A stretch of DNA of 64,000 nt from Sphingobium sp. CR2-8 (GCF_035818615.1 NZ_JAYKZY010000001.1:784501-848500), one strand, 5' to 3'. Positions 9,757 to 18,761 are shown, counted from the first letter of the stretch. Translations and numbers: made by a program. Notes: generated by a model not told the origin, from the sequence alone.

Positions 9757-11790
9757 ATGCTGAGCTTTAAACGCACTGATGATATCTGCGAAATCATCTT
9801 TGAAAATCCGCCGGTGAACGCATTTGGCGCGTCTTTGCGCAAAGCGCTTCTCGAAGCGGTCAATCGCGCAGAGGATGATGCGCTGATCCGGGTTGTTCTG
9901 CTCCGCGGCGTAGGAAAGATGTTTTCCGCAGGCGCCGATATCAGCGAGTTTGACCGACCCGAGGAAGCACCAGGCCTGTCAGAGTTAGTCGATCGTATCG
10001 AAGCTTGCTCGAAACCCGTCCTTGGGGTGCTTCACGGTCAATGTCTGGGCGGTGGGCTGGAAGTGGCGATGGGCTGTCACTATCGCATCGCAGCGCGGAG
10101 CACGCGGATCGCCCTGCCTGAAGTGACGCTTGGCCTGTTGCCCGGCGCGGGTGGCACCCAGCGGCTTCCCCGCCTCATTGGCGCCATAGCCGCCCTGGAC
10201 ATGATCGTGACTGGTGCACCGATTTCTGCGCAGGAGGGCGAGGCGCTGGGATTGATCGATCAGCTGGCCGACGATCAGGAGCTTGCCTCGGTCGCGCTAG
10301 AATATGCACGAACACTTTCGACGCCGCGCCGGACTGGCGACAGAGCTGTAGCGGCGAGCGCAGACGAGGTGGACGCATACGTCGCGGCCAATCCCAGAAA
10401 ATATGGTGGGCTAGAGGCCGATAAGGCGTGCGTCGAAGCGGTGAAGGCTGCGACCCACGAACCTTTTGCGCAGGGACTTGCCCTGGAGAAGTCTCTTTTC
10501 GACCGGCTCGTCAAAAGTGATCAGGCGCGAGCCCTTCAACATGCGTTCTTTGCCGAACGTCGCGCAGCTACCATAGCAGACTTGCCCAAGGATATGCCCA
10601 AGCGATCCATCGGGCAAGTCGGTGTGATCGGCGCCGGTACCATGGGCACCGGCATCGCCATGAATTTCCTGATCGCGGGCATCCCGGTCATTCTTGTCGA
10701 GAAGCAAGCAGACGCTCTGCAACGGGGTGTCGAAACGATAGCCAGGACATTTGCCTCAAGCGTCGCGAAGGGCAAGATGAAGGCGGATCAGGAGGGACGG
10801 GCCAACGCCCTGCTCACGCCGACAATCGCTTTCGATGCGCTCAGCGCGTGCGACCTCATCATCGAGGCCGTGTTCGAAGACATGGCGGTCAAGAAAGATA
10901 TCTTCAGGACGCTCGACCAAATCGCCAAACCGGGCGCCATCCTGGCGTCCAACACGTCCTTCTTGGACATTGACGAAATGGCCGCCGTCACCCAGCGGCC
11001 AGACGACGTGGTCGGCCTTCATTTCTTCTCCCCGGCTAACATCATGAAGCTGATCGAAGTCATCAAGGGAGCGCAAACGGGCCAGGATGTGCTCGCGACC
11101 TGCATGGACCTGGCCAGACGGATCGGTAAAGCTCCGGTCCTTTCGGGCGTATGCTACGGATTTATCGGCAACCGGATGCTGCTGCCCAGGCTCGACCAGG
11201 CGAAACAATTGCTGCTGGAGGGAGCCACCATCGCGCAAATCGATTCCGTCAGCATACGGCTGGGACTGCCTGTCGGGCCGTTGCAGATGATCGATCTGGC
11301 AGGGGTAGATATCGGGTGGCATCGCGACCCATCCCGGATCGACAATCTCAATGATGCGCTTTGCGCCAGCGGACGGCTGGGCCAGAAAAGTGGCGCTGGC
11401 TATTATGACTATGACGACCGACGCAGACCCGTGTGCTCGCCGGCCGTCGACGCGATAATCCAGCAGTTCCGGGCGGAGGCCGGCATCGAGCCTCGGCCCG
11501 TATCGGACGAAGAGATCCTGGTCCGCACTGTTCATATCATGATCAACGAGGCAGCGCTGATCCTGGAGGAAGGGATCGCACAGCGTGCCTCCGACATCGA
11601 CACGGTTTGGATGCTTGGCTTTGGCTGGCCGCGCTGGACGGGTGGTCCACTCTGGTGGGCGCAACAAAAAGGGGTCGATGGCATCGTCGAGGATCTCGAG
11701 CGGCATCGCGGTAGTTTTGATCCTTCTTTCGCCGTGGCGAAGTCGCTGAAAAAGGGATCGCAAAACTATCAACCTTTCTATCCGGCATAG
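9757..11790 (+). CDS. FadB/FadJ-type enoyl-CoA hydratase / 3-hydroxyacyl-CoA dehydrogenase
   Basis: A bifunctional beta-oxidation enzyme of about 677 residues. The N-terminal crotonase domain shows the oxyanion-hole segments FSAGAD and GGGLEVAMGCHYR and the catalytic stretch LGLLPGAGGTQR. A Rossmann 3-hydroxyacyl-CoA dehydrogenase domain starts at about residue 285 (GVIGAGTMGTGIA), with HFFSPANIMKL further on and two C-terminal dehydrogenase domains. It hydrates 2-enoyl-CoA and oxidises the 3-hydroxy product with NAD. Three in-frame ATGs compete (9730, 9745, 9757); 9757 is used because a GAGAAG precedes it at usable distance and the protein then starts at the conserved domain. It ends directly at the next ATG. 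Confidence 0.9.
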   Translation: MLSFKRTDDICEIIFENPPVNAFGASLRKALLEAVNRAEDDALIRVVLLRGVGKMFSAGADISEFDRPEEAPGLSELVDRIEACSKPVLGVLHGQCLGGGLEVAMGCHYRIAARSTRIALPEVTLGLLPGAGGTQRLPRLIGAIAALDMIVTGAPISAQEGEALGLIDQLADDQELASVALEYARTLSTPRRTGDRAVAASADEVDAYVAANPRKYGGLEADKACVEAVKAATHEPFAQGLALEKSLFDRLVKSDQARALQHAFFAERRAATIADLPKDMPKRSIGQVGVIGAGTMGTGIAMNFLIAGIPVILVEKQADALQRGVETIARTFASSVAKGKMKADQEGRANALLTPTIAFDALSACDLIIEAVFEDMAVKKDIFRTLDQIAKPGAILASNTSFLDIDEMAAVTQRPDDVVGLHFFSPANIMKLIEVIKGAQTGQDVLATCMDLARRIGKAPVLSGVCYGFIGNRMLLPRLDQAKQLLLEGATIAQIDSVSIRLGLPVGPLQMIDLAGVDIGWHRDPSRIDNLNDALCASGRLGQKSGAGYYDYDDRRRPVCSPAVDAIIQQFRAEAGIEPRPVSDEEILVRTVHIMINEAALILEEGIAQRASDIDTVWMLGFGWPRWTGGPLWWAQQKGVDGIVEDLERHRGSFDPSFAVAKSLKKGSQNYQPFYPA

Positions 11791-12570
11791 ATGAAAGAGC
11801 AAGCGATGGACGATCACATGCAGCGGTGGCGGCTGGACGGCAAGGTGGCCTTGGTCACTGGTGCATCAGGCGGGCTCGGCGCTTATTTTGCCAAAATTCT
11901 GGCGGCGGCCGGGGCCTCCGTCATCATCGGCGCACGTCGGCTGGACGCACTTCAAAGCGTGACAAGCGAGATCACAGCACTTGGCGGCATATGCGAAACC
12001 GTAAGCCTCGACGTCACGCGTGCCGATTCCATCGCCGCGATAGCGCCGGTTCTGGAGCGGGTGGACATTTTGGTGAACAATGCAGGGCTGGTGCGGGATC
12101 GCAGTGCGCTCGAACAGTCTGAAGAGGACTGGGATGCCGTGATCGACACCAACCTCAAGGGTATGTTCCTGATGGCTCAGGCGGTCGCCAGGGCCATGCA
12201 GCGACGCAATGCGGGCGGGACGATCATCAACATCGCATCAATTCTTGGCCTTCGCCAGGCTGGCGGCGTCCTACCCTATGCCGTGTCAAAGGCGGGTGCG
12301 ATCCAGATGACCAAGACACTCGCGCTTGAACTGGCGCGCTACAAGATTCGGGTGAACGCACTGGCACCTGGTTACGTCGCCACGGAACTGAACGACGAAT
12401 TCTGGCGCAGCGATCATGGCAAGGCGATGATCAAGCGGATACCCCAGCGCCGTCTTGGGCAAGTCGATGACCTGGAAGGCCCCCTGCTTTTGCTCGCTTC
12501 TGACCTCTCCACCTACATGACGGGATCGGTGATCGAGGTGGATGGCGGTCATCTGGTCAGTACGCTTTGA
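11791..12570 (+). CDS. Short-chain dehydrogenase/reductase (FabG-like)
   Basis: A 259-residue classical SDR. It shows the cofactor motif TGASGGLG (about residues 24-31), the NNAG structural motif, and the Ser/Tyr/Lys catalytic set with YAVSK. It would interconvert a hydroxyl and a keto group on the CoA-bound substrate using NAD(P). The ATG follows the stop codon of the FadB-type gene without a gap. By analogy with the levulinate pathway (LvaD), one of the two SDRs in this cluster might reduce a 4-keto group; which one is unknown. Confidence 0.92.
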   Translation: MKEQAMDDHMQRWRLDGKVALVTGASGGLGAYFAKILAAAGASVIIGARRLDALQSVTSEITALGGICETVSLDVTRADSIAAIAPVLERVDILVNNAGLVRDRSALEQSEEDWDAVIDTNLKGMFLMAQAVARAMQRRNAGGTIINIASILGLRQAGGVLPYAVSKAGAIQMTKTLALELARYKIRVNALAPGYVATELNDEFWRSDHGKAMIKRIPQRRLGQVDDLEGPLLLLASDLSTYMTGSVIEVDGGHLVSTL

Positions 12571-12576
12571 ACAAGG

Positions 12577-13755
12577 ATGAACAAGATGACTGATCGTGCC
12601 ACTGCCATAGCGGATCGCGTGGAGGCATTCGTTCGCGATATTGTGGTTCCGTACGAAAAGGACGCGCGCCTTACCGTTCACGGTCATGGACCACCAGAGG
12701 ACCTGGTAGCAGAACTGCGGGCCAAGGCACGCACAGCGCAGGTCATGACGCCGCATATTCTTGACGATGGCTCTCACCTCTCGCAGCGTGAGACCGCAAT
12801 CATACTCAAGCGATCGGGTCTTTCTCCCCTCGGGCCTGTCGCCGTCAACACCATGGCGCCTGACGAAGGCAATATGTACCTGCTCGGCAAAGTCGGAACG
12901 CCCGAGCAGAAGGCCCGCTTTCTGGCACCTTTGCTGTCGGGAGAGGCTCGATCGGCCTTTTTCATGACCGAACCGGCAGCCGATGGCGGTGCAGGCGCGG
13001 ACCCATCAATGATGCAGACCGAGTGTCACCTTGAGGGCAACCATTGGGTCATCAATGGCCGCAAGGCCTTCATCACCGGCGCGCAGGGCGCAAAAGTGGG
13101 CATCATCATGGCCAAGGCACCGGAGGGCGCGTGCCTGTTCCTAGTGGATCTGCCTGATCCCGCAGTCCGCATCGAACGACTGCTGGACACGATAGACAGC
13201 TCGATGCCCGGCGGCCACGCCATTGTCACCATCGACAATCTGCGCGTGCCAGCAGACCAGATGCTCGGCGCCAGCGGCGAGGGCTTCAAATATGCCCAGG
13301 TCCGCCTCAGCCCGGCGCGTCTCTCTCATTGCATGCGCTGGCACGGTGCTGCGACACGCGCGCAGGAGATCGCGACCGCCTATGCCTGCAAGCGGCAAGC
13401 GTTCGGTAAATTGCTTGTCGACCACGAAGGCGTCGGCTTCATGCTGGCGGAAAATCTGATCGACTTGAAACAGGCCGAACTGACGATCGACTGGTGCGCT
13501 GACGTGCTGGACGGCGGCTCGCTTGGCACGGCGGAAAGTTCGATGGCAAAGGTAGCGGTGTCCGAGGCACTGATGCGTGTGGCTGATCGATGTGTGCAGG
13601 TGATGGGCGGCACAGGTGTGTCCGGCGACACGATCGTGGAACAGGTGTTTCGGGAAATTCGCGCTTTTCGCATTTATGACGGCCCAACCGAGGTGCATAA
13701 ATGGTCCCTGGCGAAGAAGATCAAGCGCGACTTCCTCAAGGCGCAGGTCGCATGA
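12577..13755 (+). CDS. Acyl-CoA dehydrogenase family protein, DGPTE (ACAD10/11- or LvaC-like) type
   Basis: A 392-residue ACAD-fold flavoprotein. The flavin loop MTEPAADGGAGADPSMM (about residues 130-146) and NGRKAFIT are present. Near the C-terminus it reads YDGPTEVHKW where normal dehydrogenases have YEGT. Its stop overlaps the ATG of the adjacent APH-fold kinase, so the two are translationally coupled. In mammals ACAD10 and ACAD11 fuse the same two domains, and in Pseudomonas the LvaA kinase and LvaC dehydrogenase-like protein turn 4-hydroxyacyl-CoA into enoyl-CoA through a 4-phospho intermediate. By that analogy this protein may eliminate phosphate rather than simply oxidise. The family is certain; the reaction is inference. 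Confidence 0.88.
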   Translation: MNKMTDRATAIADRVEAFVRDIVVPYEKDARLTVHGHGPPEDLVAELRAKARTAQVMTPHILDDGSHLSQRETAIILKRSGLSPLGPVAVNTMAPDEGNMYLLGKVGTPEQKARFLAPLLSGEARSAFFMTEPAADGGAGADPSMMQTECHLEGNHWVINGRKAFITGAQGAKVGIIMAKAPEGACLFLVDLPDPAVRIERLLDTIDSSMPGGHAIVTIDNLRVPADQMLGASGEGFKYAQVRLSPARLSHCMRWHGAATRAQEIATAYACKRQAFGKLLVDHEGVGFMLAENLIDLKQAELTIDWCADVLDGGSLGTAESSMAKVAVSEALMRVADRCVQVMGGTGVSGDTIVEQVFREIRAFRIYDGPTEVHKWSLAKKIKRDFLKAQVA

Positions 13756-14831
13756 GCAGCGGCGACGACAATCTTGGGACCAGCGCGGTCCGCGAAGGCT
13801 ATGCCTTTGACGAAGCGGCGCTCGCACGATGGATGGGTGCAAACGTGCCGGACTTTGCTGGACCGATGCGTGTCGAACAGTTTCGCGGTGGCCAGTCCAA
13901 TCCTACCTACAAGCTGCTCACTGCGACCCGCGCCTATGTACTGCGTCGCAAGCCGCCCGGAAAGCTGCTCAAGGGGGCACATGCTGTAGAACGCGAGGCC
14001 AAGGTCCTGATCGGCCTGGCCAAGGCGGGCTATCCTGTCGCGCATGTTCACGCAGTGTGCACCGATGAGAACATTATCGGGACATGGTTCTACATCATGG
14101 ATATGGTCGAGGGTCGCATATTCTGGGATGCGACCATTCCTGGCGTGCACAAGAACGAACGAGCGGCGATCTTTGATGCGATGAACGGCGCGATGGCACA
14201 GTTGCACCTGGTCGATTACAGCCATGTCGGCCTTGGCGATTATGGCCGCACCGGCAATTATTTCGAGCGGCAGATCGGTCGTTGGGCAAAGCAATATGAA
14301 GAAGACGCCGACGCCGGGCGGAACCCGGACATGGATCGGCTCATTGCATGGCTGCTGGATCATATGCCGGCCGGTGACGACGGATCCAGCCTGATTCACG
14401 GCGATTTTCGGATCGACAACATGATCTTCCACCCGACCGAGCCGAAGGTTCTGGCGGTCCTCGATTGGGAGTTGTCGACACTGGGACATCCCGGCGCTGA
14501 CTTTGCCTACAACGCCATGATGTACCGGATGCCGCCTCATATCGTAGCAGGCCTCGGGAATGCAGACATTGCTGGCCTGGGCATTCCCAGCGAGGAAGAG
14601 TATCTCGCGGCCTATTGCGCCCGGACCGGTCGCGACAACCTGCCCGGCTATGGCTACTATATCGCGTTCAACTTCTTTCGTCTGGCTGCGATCTTTCACG
14701 GTATAAAAGGCAGGGTATTGCGCGGCACTGCGTCCAGCGCCCAGGCGAAGGAACGCGTTGCCGTTCTACCTGAACTGTTCGCGCTGGCATGGCGTCAGGC
14801 AGAACTGGCCGAACGGTCGGCTATAAACTAA
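13752..14831 (+). CDS. APH-fold phosphotransferase, ACAD10/LvaA-like acyl-CoA kinase
   Basis: A 359-residue aminoglycoside-phosphotransferase-like kinase. Visible motifs are the nucleotide loop GGQSNPTY (about residues 43-50), the Lys-bearing strand YVLRRKPPG (about 61-69), the catalytic loop HGDFRIDN (about 216-223) and the metal-binding DWE (about 238-240). Antibiotic resistance is unlikely because the gene overlaps an acyl-CoA dehydrogenase by four bases. The equivalents ACAD10/11 and LvaA phosphorylate the 4-hydroxyl of a 4-hydroxyacyl-CoA. The ATG at 13752 is chosen for that overlap; the longer GTG frame from 13701 would run inside the upstream gene. Confidence 0.88.
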   Translation: MSSGDDNLGTSAVREGYAFDEAALARWMGANVPDFAGPMRVEQFRGGQSNPTYKLLTATRAYVLRRKPPGKLLKGAHAVEREAKVLIGLAKAGYPVAHVHAVCTDENIIGTWFYIMDMVEGRIFWDATIPGVHKNERAAIFDAMNGAMAQLHLVDYSHVGLGDYGRTGNYFERQIGRWAKQYEEDADAGRNPDMDRLIAWLLDHMPAGDDGSSLIHGDFRIDNMIFHPTEPKVLAVLDWELSTLGHPGADFAYNAMMYRMPPHIVAGLGNADIAGLGIPSEEEYLAAYCARTGRDNLPGYGYYIAFNFFRLAAIFHGIKGRVLRGTASSAQAKERVAVLPELFALAWRQAELAERSAIN

Positions 14832-14856
14832 AAAACATCGTTCTAGGAGAATGTTC

Positions 14857-15522
14857 ATGAGCCATTTTGTTGTGACAGGAGCCGCCGGCGTTCTGGGGGA
14901 TGCCGTTGCACGCTTCCTCATCGAACAGGGCAATGACGTTACCGGAATTGACCTTTCAAGTCAGGCACCTGAATTTGCCGGAAATTTCATTGGATCGGTC
15001 GATCTGACTTCGGCTGAGGGCGCCCAGGCCGCGGCCGACAGGATCCTTGGCAGCGGGCCGGTCAATGGTCTCGTCAACATCGCGGGTGGATTTCGTTGGG
15101 AAACCATCGGAGACGGTAGTCCGAGCAGCTGGGAATTTCTTCACAAGATCAATGTGATGACCGCCCTACATAGCAGCCGTTCATTCCTCCCCTCGCTCAT
15201 TTCCGCCAAAGGCGCGATCGTCAATGTTGGTGCTGCAGCAACGCTCAAGGCAGGGCTCGGCATGGGCGCGTACACAGCAAGCAAATCAGGTGTCGCCCGT
15301 CTTACAGAAGCGCTCGCCGAAGAGCTGAAAGAGAAGGGTGTTCGGGTGAACGCGGTCTTGCCTTCGATCATCGATACCCCAACCAACAGATCGGACATGG
15401 GTGAAGCCGATGTGGGTAAGTGGGTAGCTCCGCGCGAGCTTGCCCAGGTTATCGCCTTCCTGCTCTCCGACGCGGCGTCTGCTGTCACAGGTGCCAACAT
15501 CCCTGTAACAGGCAGGCTATGA
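14857..15522 (+). CDS. Short-chain dehydrogenase/reductase
   Basis: A 221-residue SDR with TGAAGVLG near the N-terminus, LVNIAGG in place of NNAG, and YTASKSG with the catalytic Tyr and Lys. It is shorter than typical FabG-like proteins (about 245-260). AGGAGA at 14845-14850 sits directly against an ATG at 14851 and six bases before the ATG at 14857, so the latter is preferred. It follows the kinase by 25 bases and immediately precedes the F420 genes. Whether it uses NAD(P) or another hydride carrier cannot be read from the sequence. Confidence 0.88.
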   Translation: MSHFVVTGAAGVLGDAVARFLIEQGNDVTGIDLSSQAPEFAGNFIGSVDLTSAEGAQAAADRILGSGPVNGLVNIAGGFRWETIGDGSPSSWEFLHKINVMTALHSSRSFLPSLISAKGAIVNVGAAATLKAGLGMGAYTASKSGVARLTEALAEELKEKGVRVNAVLPSIIDTPTNRSDMGEADVGKWVAPRELAQVIAFLLSDAASAVTGANIPVTGRL

Positions 15523-15620
15523 AATCTGGTCGCTTCACTTCATTTCAAGCCGCCATCTTCACGTTCAATATCGCTTTTCGAATCGACTTCGCCTCTGATC
15601 CGGATTTGGCCCTGCTCATC

Positions 15621-16379
15621 ATGATATCTATACATCCATTAGATAATCTGCCCGAGGTCGAAGAGGGCGAAAATTTGTCCGCGCTTTTGCGTCAAAGCCT
15701 GGTTTCGCTAGGGTTATGGCCACTCAAGGCGGGCGATGTCCTGGTCGTGACGCAAAAGATCCTGTCCAAGGCAGAGGGGCGTTCGGTTCCTCTCGCGTCG
15801 GTAGAGGTAAGTGCCAAGGCTAAGGCCATGGCAGCTTCGACCCGAAAAGACCCTCGACTAGTAGAGCTCATTCTGCGCGAAAGCAGCGGGATTGTGCGGG
15901 CGGTACCTCATGTCTTGATCACGCGGCACCGGCTGGGTCATGTGATGGCAAATAGCGGCATTGACCAATCCAATATCGGACCGGGCGATGAGGAGCGAGC
16001 ATTACTGCTTCCGGTAGACCCTGACGGGTCTGCTGCTGAATTGCTGCAGTCGCTTGCGGATCGGGACATCCCTGGTGTTGGCATCGTTATTTCTGACAGC
16101 TTTGGAAGGCCGTGGCGTCACGGCGTGGTCGGCATCGCAATCGGTGCGGCAGGGCTGCCGTCACTGGTAGACCGACGTGGCGAACAGGATCGCGATGGAC
16201 GGCGCCTTGAAGTGACGCAGATCGCTCTGGCAGACCAGATTGCAAGTGCTGCAACATTGGTGATGGGTGAAGGCGCCGAGGGCGTGCCAGCCGCGCTCCT
16301 GCGTGGCGTATCCTTCCCCCTCGGCAATGCGGGAGCATCTGCCTTGATACGACCGGTTGAAGAGGATCTTTTCACATGA
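15621..16379 (+). CDS. cofE: Coenzyme F420-0:L-glutamate ligase
   Basis: CofE adds gamma-linked glutamates to F420-0 using GTP. The 252-residue frame matches the stand-alone CofE length (the actinobacterial FbiB has an extra C-terminal domain that is absent here). Signature segments are [11 protein letters not shown] with the metal/substrate residues, [21 protein letters not shown], and [14 protein letters not shown] near the C-terminus. The start is uncertain: the ATG at 15621 gives the normal family N-terminus ([16 protein letters not shown]) but has no clear ribosome site, whereas an ATG at 15519 overlaps the SDR stop and would add 34 unrelated residues. Its stop overlaps cofD by four bases. 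Confidence 0.93.
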   Translation: MISIHPLDNLPEVEEGENLSALLRQSLVSLGLWPLKAGDVLVVTQKILSKAEGRSVPLASVEVSAKAKAMAASTRKDPRLVELILRESSGIVRAVPHVLITRHRLGHVMANSGIDQSNIGPGDEERALLLPVDPDGSAAELLQSLADRDIPGVGIVISDSFGRPWRHGVVGIAIGAAGLPSLVDRRGEQDRDGRRLEVTQIALADQIASAATLVMGEGAEGVPAALLRGVSFPLGNAGASALIRPVEEDLFT

Positions 16380-17305
16380 GCACGCTTGTGCTGACAGGCG
16401 GCGTCGGCGGCGCCAAACTCGTTCTGGGCCTCACTCACGTTTTGCCCCCGGAGGATATTACCGTCATTGTAAATACCGGTGATGATTTTCAGCATTTGGG
16501 CTTGGCAATTTCTCCCGATATCGACACGTTGCTATATACCCTGTCAGGTCGATCGAACGCCGCGCAGGGCTGGGGTCGCGAAGGGGAAACCTGGAGCTTC
16601 ATGGAAGCCCTCAGGTCGCTGGACGCCGAAGACTGGTTTCTCTTGGGTGACGGGGATTTGGCGTTACATATACTGCGGACGCACTGGCTTAGTGCAGGAG
16701 AAAGCCTGAGTTGTGTAACCGAGCGGTTTGCCACCAGCTGGGGCTTGAAATCGAAAATTCTGCCGATGAGCGACGACAAGGTGGCGACCCATGTTGCTAC
16801 CAATGCCGGGGACTTGAGCTTTCAACGTTATTTCGTCGAACAACGTTGCGCGCCTCCTATTCAGTCGGTCCGATTTGCAGGTGCGCAGCAGGCCCGTCCG
16901 GCCCCCGGCGTCATCGAGGCGATCTGCAGTCCCAAGACAAGCAGCATCCTGATCGCGCCATCCAACCCGTGGCTTAGCATCGACCCCATCTTATCTGTAC
17001 CGGACATAGTCGATGCCTTGAGGCGCGCCAAAGCGCCGGTTGTTGCCATATCCCCGATCGTTGGCGGTCAATCGGTGAAAGGCCCGACATCGAAGATCAT
17101 GACCGAACTTGGTATCGAAATCAGCAATTCTTCTATCGCGCGCCATTACAATGATGTTATCGACGCGATCCTGATAGATGAGCGCGACCCTGCGGATGAT
17201 CTTGAAGTCCCCTTCTGCGCTACCGACATACTGATGACGACATTGGATGATCGTATAAGAGTAGCGAGCGAAGCGTTGAAGCTGGCACGCAGCATTGCTG
17301 TTTGA
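16376..17305 (+). CDS. cofD: 2-phospho-L-lactate transferase (F420 biosynthesis)
   Basis: CofD/FbiA joins the activated phospho-carboxylate (lactyl-, enolpyruvyl- or glyceryl-diphospho-guanosine) to the deazaflavin FO, forming F420-0 or its dehydro form. The 309-residue protein starts with the family signature [13 protein letters not shown] and continues with [22 protein letters not shown], a [11 protein letters not shown] segment and [14 protein letters not shown]. Length and motifs are those of an intact enzyme. It lies between cofE and cofC with four-base overlaps on both sides (ATGA and TTGA), which indicates tight co-translation. Confidence 0.95.
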   Translation: MSTLVLTGGVGGAKLVLGLTHVLPPEDITVIVNTGDDFQHLGLAISPDIDTLLYTLSGRSNAAQGWGREGETWSFMEALRSLDAEDWFLLGDGDLALHILRTHWLSAGESLSCVTERFATSWGLKSKILPMSDDKVATHVATNAGDLSFQRYFVEQRCAPPIQSVRFAGAQQARPAPGVIEAICSPKTSSILIAPSNPWLSIDPILSVPDIVDALRRAKAPVVAISPIVGGQSVKGPTSKIMTELGIEISNSSIARHYNDVIDAILIDERDPADDLEVPFCATDILMTTLDDRIRVASEALKLARSIAV

Positions 17306-17889
17306 CAGCCGTGCATAGTTGGGTGGTTATCCCGATCAAGGCGCCAGGCGCTTGCAAGACCCGGCTGGCGACTGTTCTCAACGCGAACGACCGCTGTGCG
17401 CTGGTGCGGGACATGCTAGGACAGGTCGTAGAAGCGGCTCGAAGCGTGGTTGGCGACGACAATGTCAGGGTGCTTGGACCTTCTGTTCACGGCTTATCAT
17501 CACCTGTAAAGCTGCTCCCTGATCCGGGAGGCGGTCTCAACGCTGCAGCAGCCAGCGCGCGTGATGCGGCTATATCCTCTCGAGTTGGACGACTGTTGCT
17601 CATCTCCGCTGATTTGCCTCGCATCGGCCGGGCCGATATTGAGGCTCTCTTACATGTCCGCCAAGACTATCTCGGGATCGCACCTGATCGCGGACGCCAA
17701 GGCACCAACGCGCTCTCCCTGCCTTTGCCCAAAGCATCGAGTTTTCTCTTTCAATATGGTGTCGGAAGTTTTCATGCGCACCGCGCCGAAGCGCATCGCC
17801 TGGGTATGGATTTCGTAGAAATTGTTCGTGATACCCTGTCTCTTGATATCGACTATCCCGATGATCTTGAAGCCTGGCGAGAGGTCTGA
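17302..17889 (+). CDS. cofC: 2-phospho-L-lactate (or analogue) guanylyltransferase, F420 biosynthesis
   Basis: CofC/FbiD condenses GTP with 2-phospholactate, phosphoenolpyruvate or 3-phosphoglycerate to give the substrate of CofD. The 195-residue nucleotidyltransferase shows WVVIPIKAPGACKTRL at the N-terminus, PDPGGGLNAAAASAR, LLISADLPRI with the metal-binding Asp, DRGRQGTNALSLP, and DIDYPDDL at the end. Which three-carbon acid is used cannot be told by eye. The start is read as TTG at 17302, overlapping the cofD stop (TTGA); a GTG at 17311 is the alternative. FO synthase (cofG/cofH or fbiC) is not in the window. Confidence 0.92.
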   Translation: MTAVHSWVVIPIKAPGACKTRLATVLNANDRCALVRDMLGQVVEAARSVVGDDNVRVLGPSVHGLSSPVKLLPDPGGGLNAAAASARDAAISSRVGRLLLISADLPRIGRADIEALLHVRQDYLGIAPDRGRQGTNALSLPLPKASSFLFQYGVGSFHAHRAEAHRLGMDFVEIVRDTLSLDIDYPDDLEAWREV

Positions 17890-17913
17890 ACAACATCGCC
17901 TCTGGGAGATGAC

Positions 17914-18054
17914 GTGACATACCGAAACTGTCGCCTGAGCTACGTCGATGGAAATGACACAACAATCGCCGGAGCTGAAATCTCTGCGAAATCACGTCCA
18001 AACTGCCCTTTAGCTGCTTCTTGGATGGGCATCAGTGCGAAAAAATCTGGATAA
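17914..18054 (+). CDS. Small unrecognised ORF after cofC
   Basis: A 46-residue frame begins with GTG at 17914, preceded by GGGAG at good spacing, and ends at TAA 18052-18054. It could be a small protein translated with cofC or the stub of a gene lost downstream. No known family is recognised, and the residues show no membrane segment or metal motif. The ribosome site is the only support. Confidence 0.3.
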   Translation: MTYRNCRLSYVDGNDTTIAGAEISAKSRPNCPLAASWMGISAKKSG

Positions 18055-18079
18055 AAAACAAGCCAAGCAAGCCCTACAT

Positions 18080-18128
18080 CGAATGCTGGAAAATCCTATC
18101 GCCTTGAAAAGGGATTTTCCAACATTCG
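18080..18128 (+). terminator. Long hairpin at the end of the F420 gene run
   Basis: The arm at 18080-18096 (CGAATGCTGGAAAATCC) pairs with 18112-18128 (GGATTTTCCAACATTCG) over 17 positions with one mismatch and a 15-base loop. It lies downstream of cofC and is best read as a transcription terminator, although no long T-tract follows. A short mobile-element end is an alternative. Confidence 0.6.
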
Positions 18129-18163
18129 AGCCATAGACATTAAAACTCGAGCTTCTCCTCAAG

Positions 18164-18761
18164 GTGATTATCAACGTCAGCGCGCGAGATCTAGAGGGTT
18201 TGATGTCCCTGCCCCGCACGGTGTCGCTACGCCAGACCCCGGCCGGATACCGGATTGCGCAGGCTCCCGTCGACGAAGTGGAATCCCTGCGGCGCGACCC
18301 CGTGCATGGAGAGAACCTCATACTGAGCCAACAGGAATTTGCCCTTCCCGTCGAGGGCGGCTCGGTCGAGCTTCAACCAGACATCGATGCGGGAAGCGCG
18401 GACCAGATCGTGCTCGCGCTGTCCGACGATCGATCAGGGTTACCGCACGCTTATCGGCGTCAATCCGACAGTGAAAGAGTTATTCGTCGATCAAACGCGG
18501 TCAGGCCCGCATTTCCACGACGCTTTTCCGGATCGGCACAATGCTCCGATTAAGATCGAGCAGAGGCATTTCACGATACGCCTACCAGTCGATCAATCGA
18601 TAGTCGAGGTCTATGCTGACAATGGCGAAACCACCATCACCGATCGCTTCTTTCCCGCTGGCGGCCAGCTGCGCTGGAGCGCCTACGCCCGCAACGGCAA
18701 GGCGACTATCCGCTCTCTCAATGCCTGTCGATTGGACAGTCTTACCCAAGCGGCCAAATGA
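18164..18761 (+). pseudogene. GH32 (levanase/invertase-type) C-terminal remnant, frameshifted
   Basis: Two overlapping frames together encode the end of a glycoside hydrolase family 32 enzyme. The first has EGLMSLPRTVSLRQTP, the usual beginning of the linker to the C-terminal beta-sandwich. After a frame change near 18440 the second continues with GVNPTVKELFVDQTRSG, PVDQSIVEVYADNGE and a final TDRFFPAGG segment. The catalytic five-blade domain with its WMNDPN, RDP and EC motifs is absent. The gene is therefore truncated at the 5' end and frameshifted. Fructan hydrolysis was the ancestral role. Confidence 0.75.

Noticed and set aside
13674-14699. 341-codon minus-strand frame opposite the kinase
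   Set aside because: No recognisable motif, whereas the plus strand has all APH kinase motifs.
13752-14831. Aminoglycoside resistance gene
   Set aside because: The APH fold is shared with many metabolic kinases, and the overlap with an acyl-CoA dehydrogenase points to the ACAD10/LvaA type.
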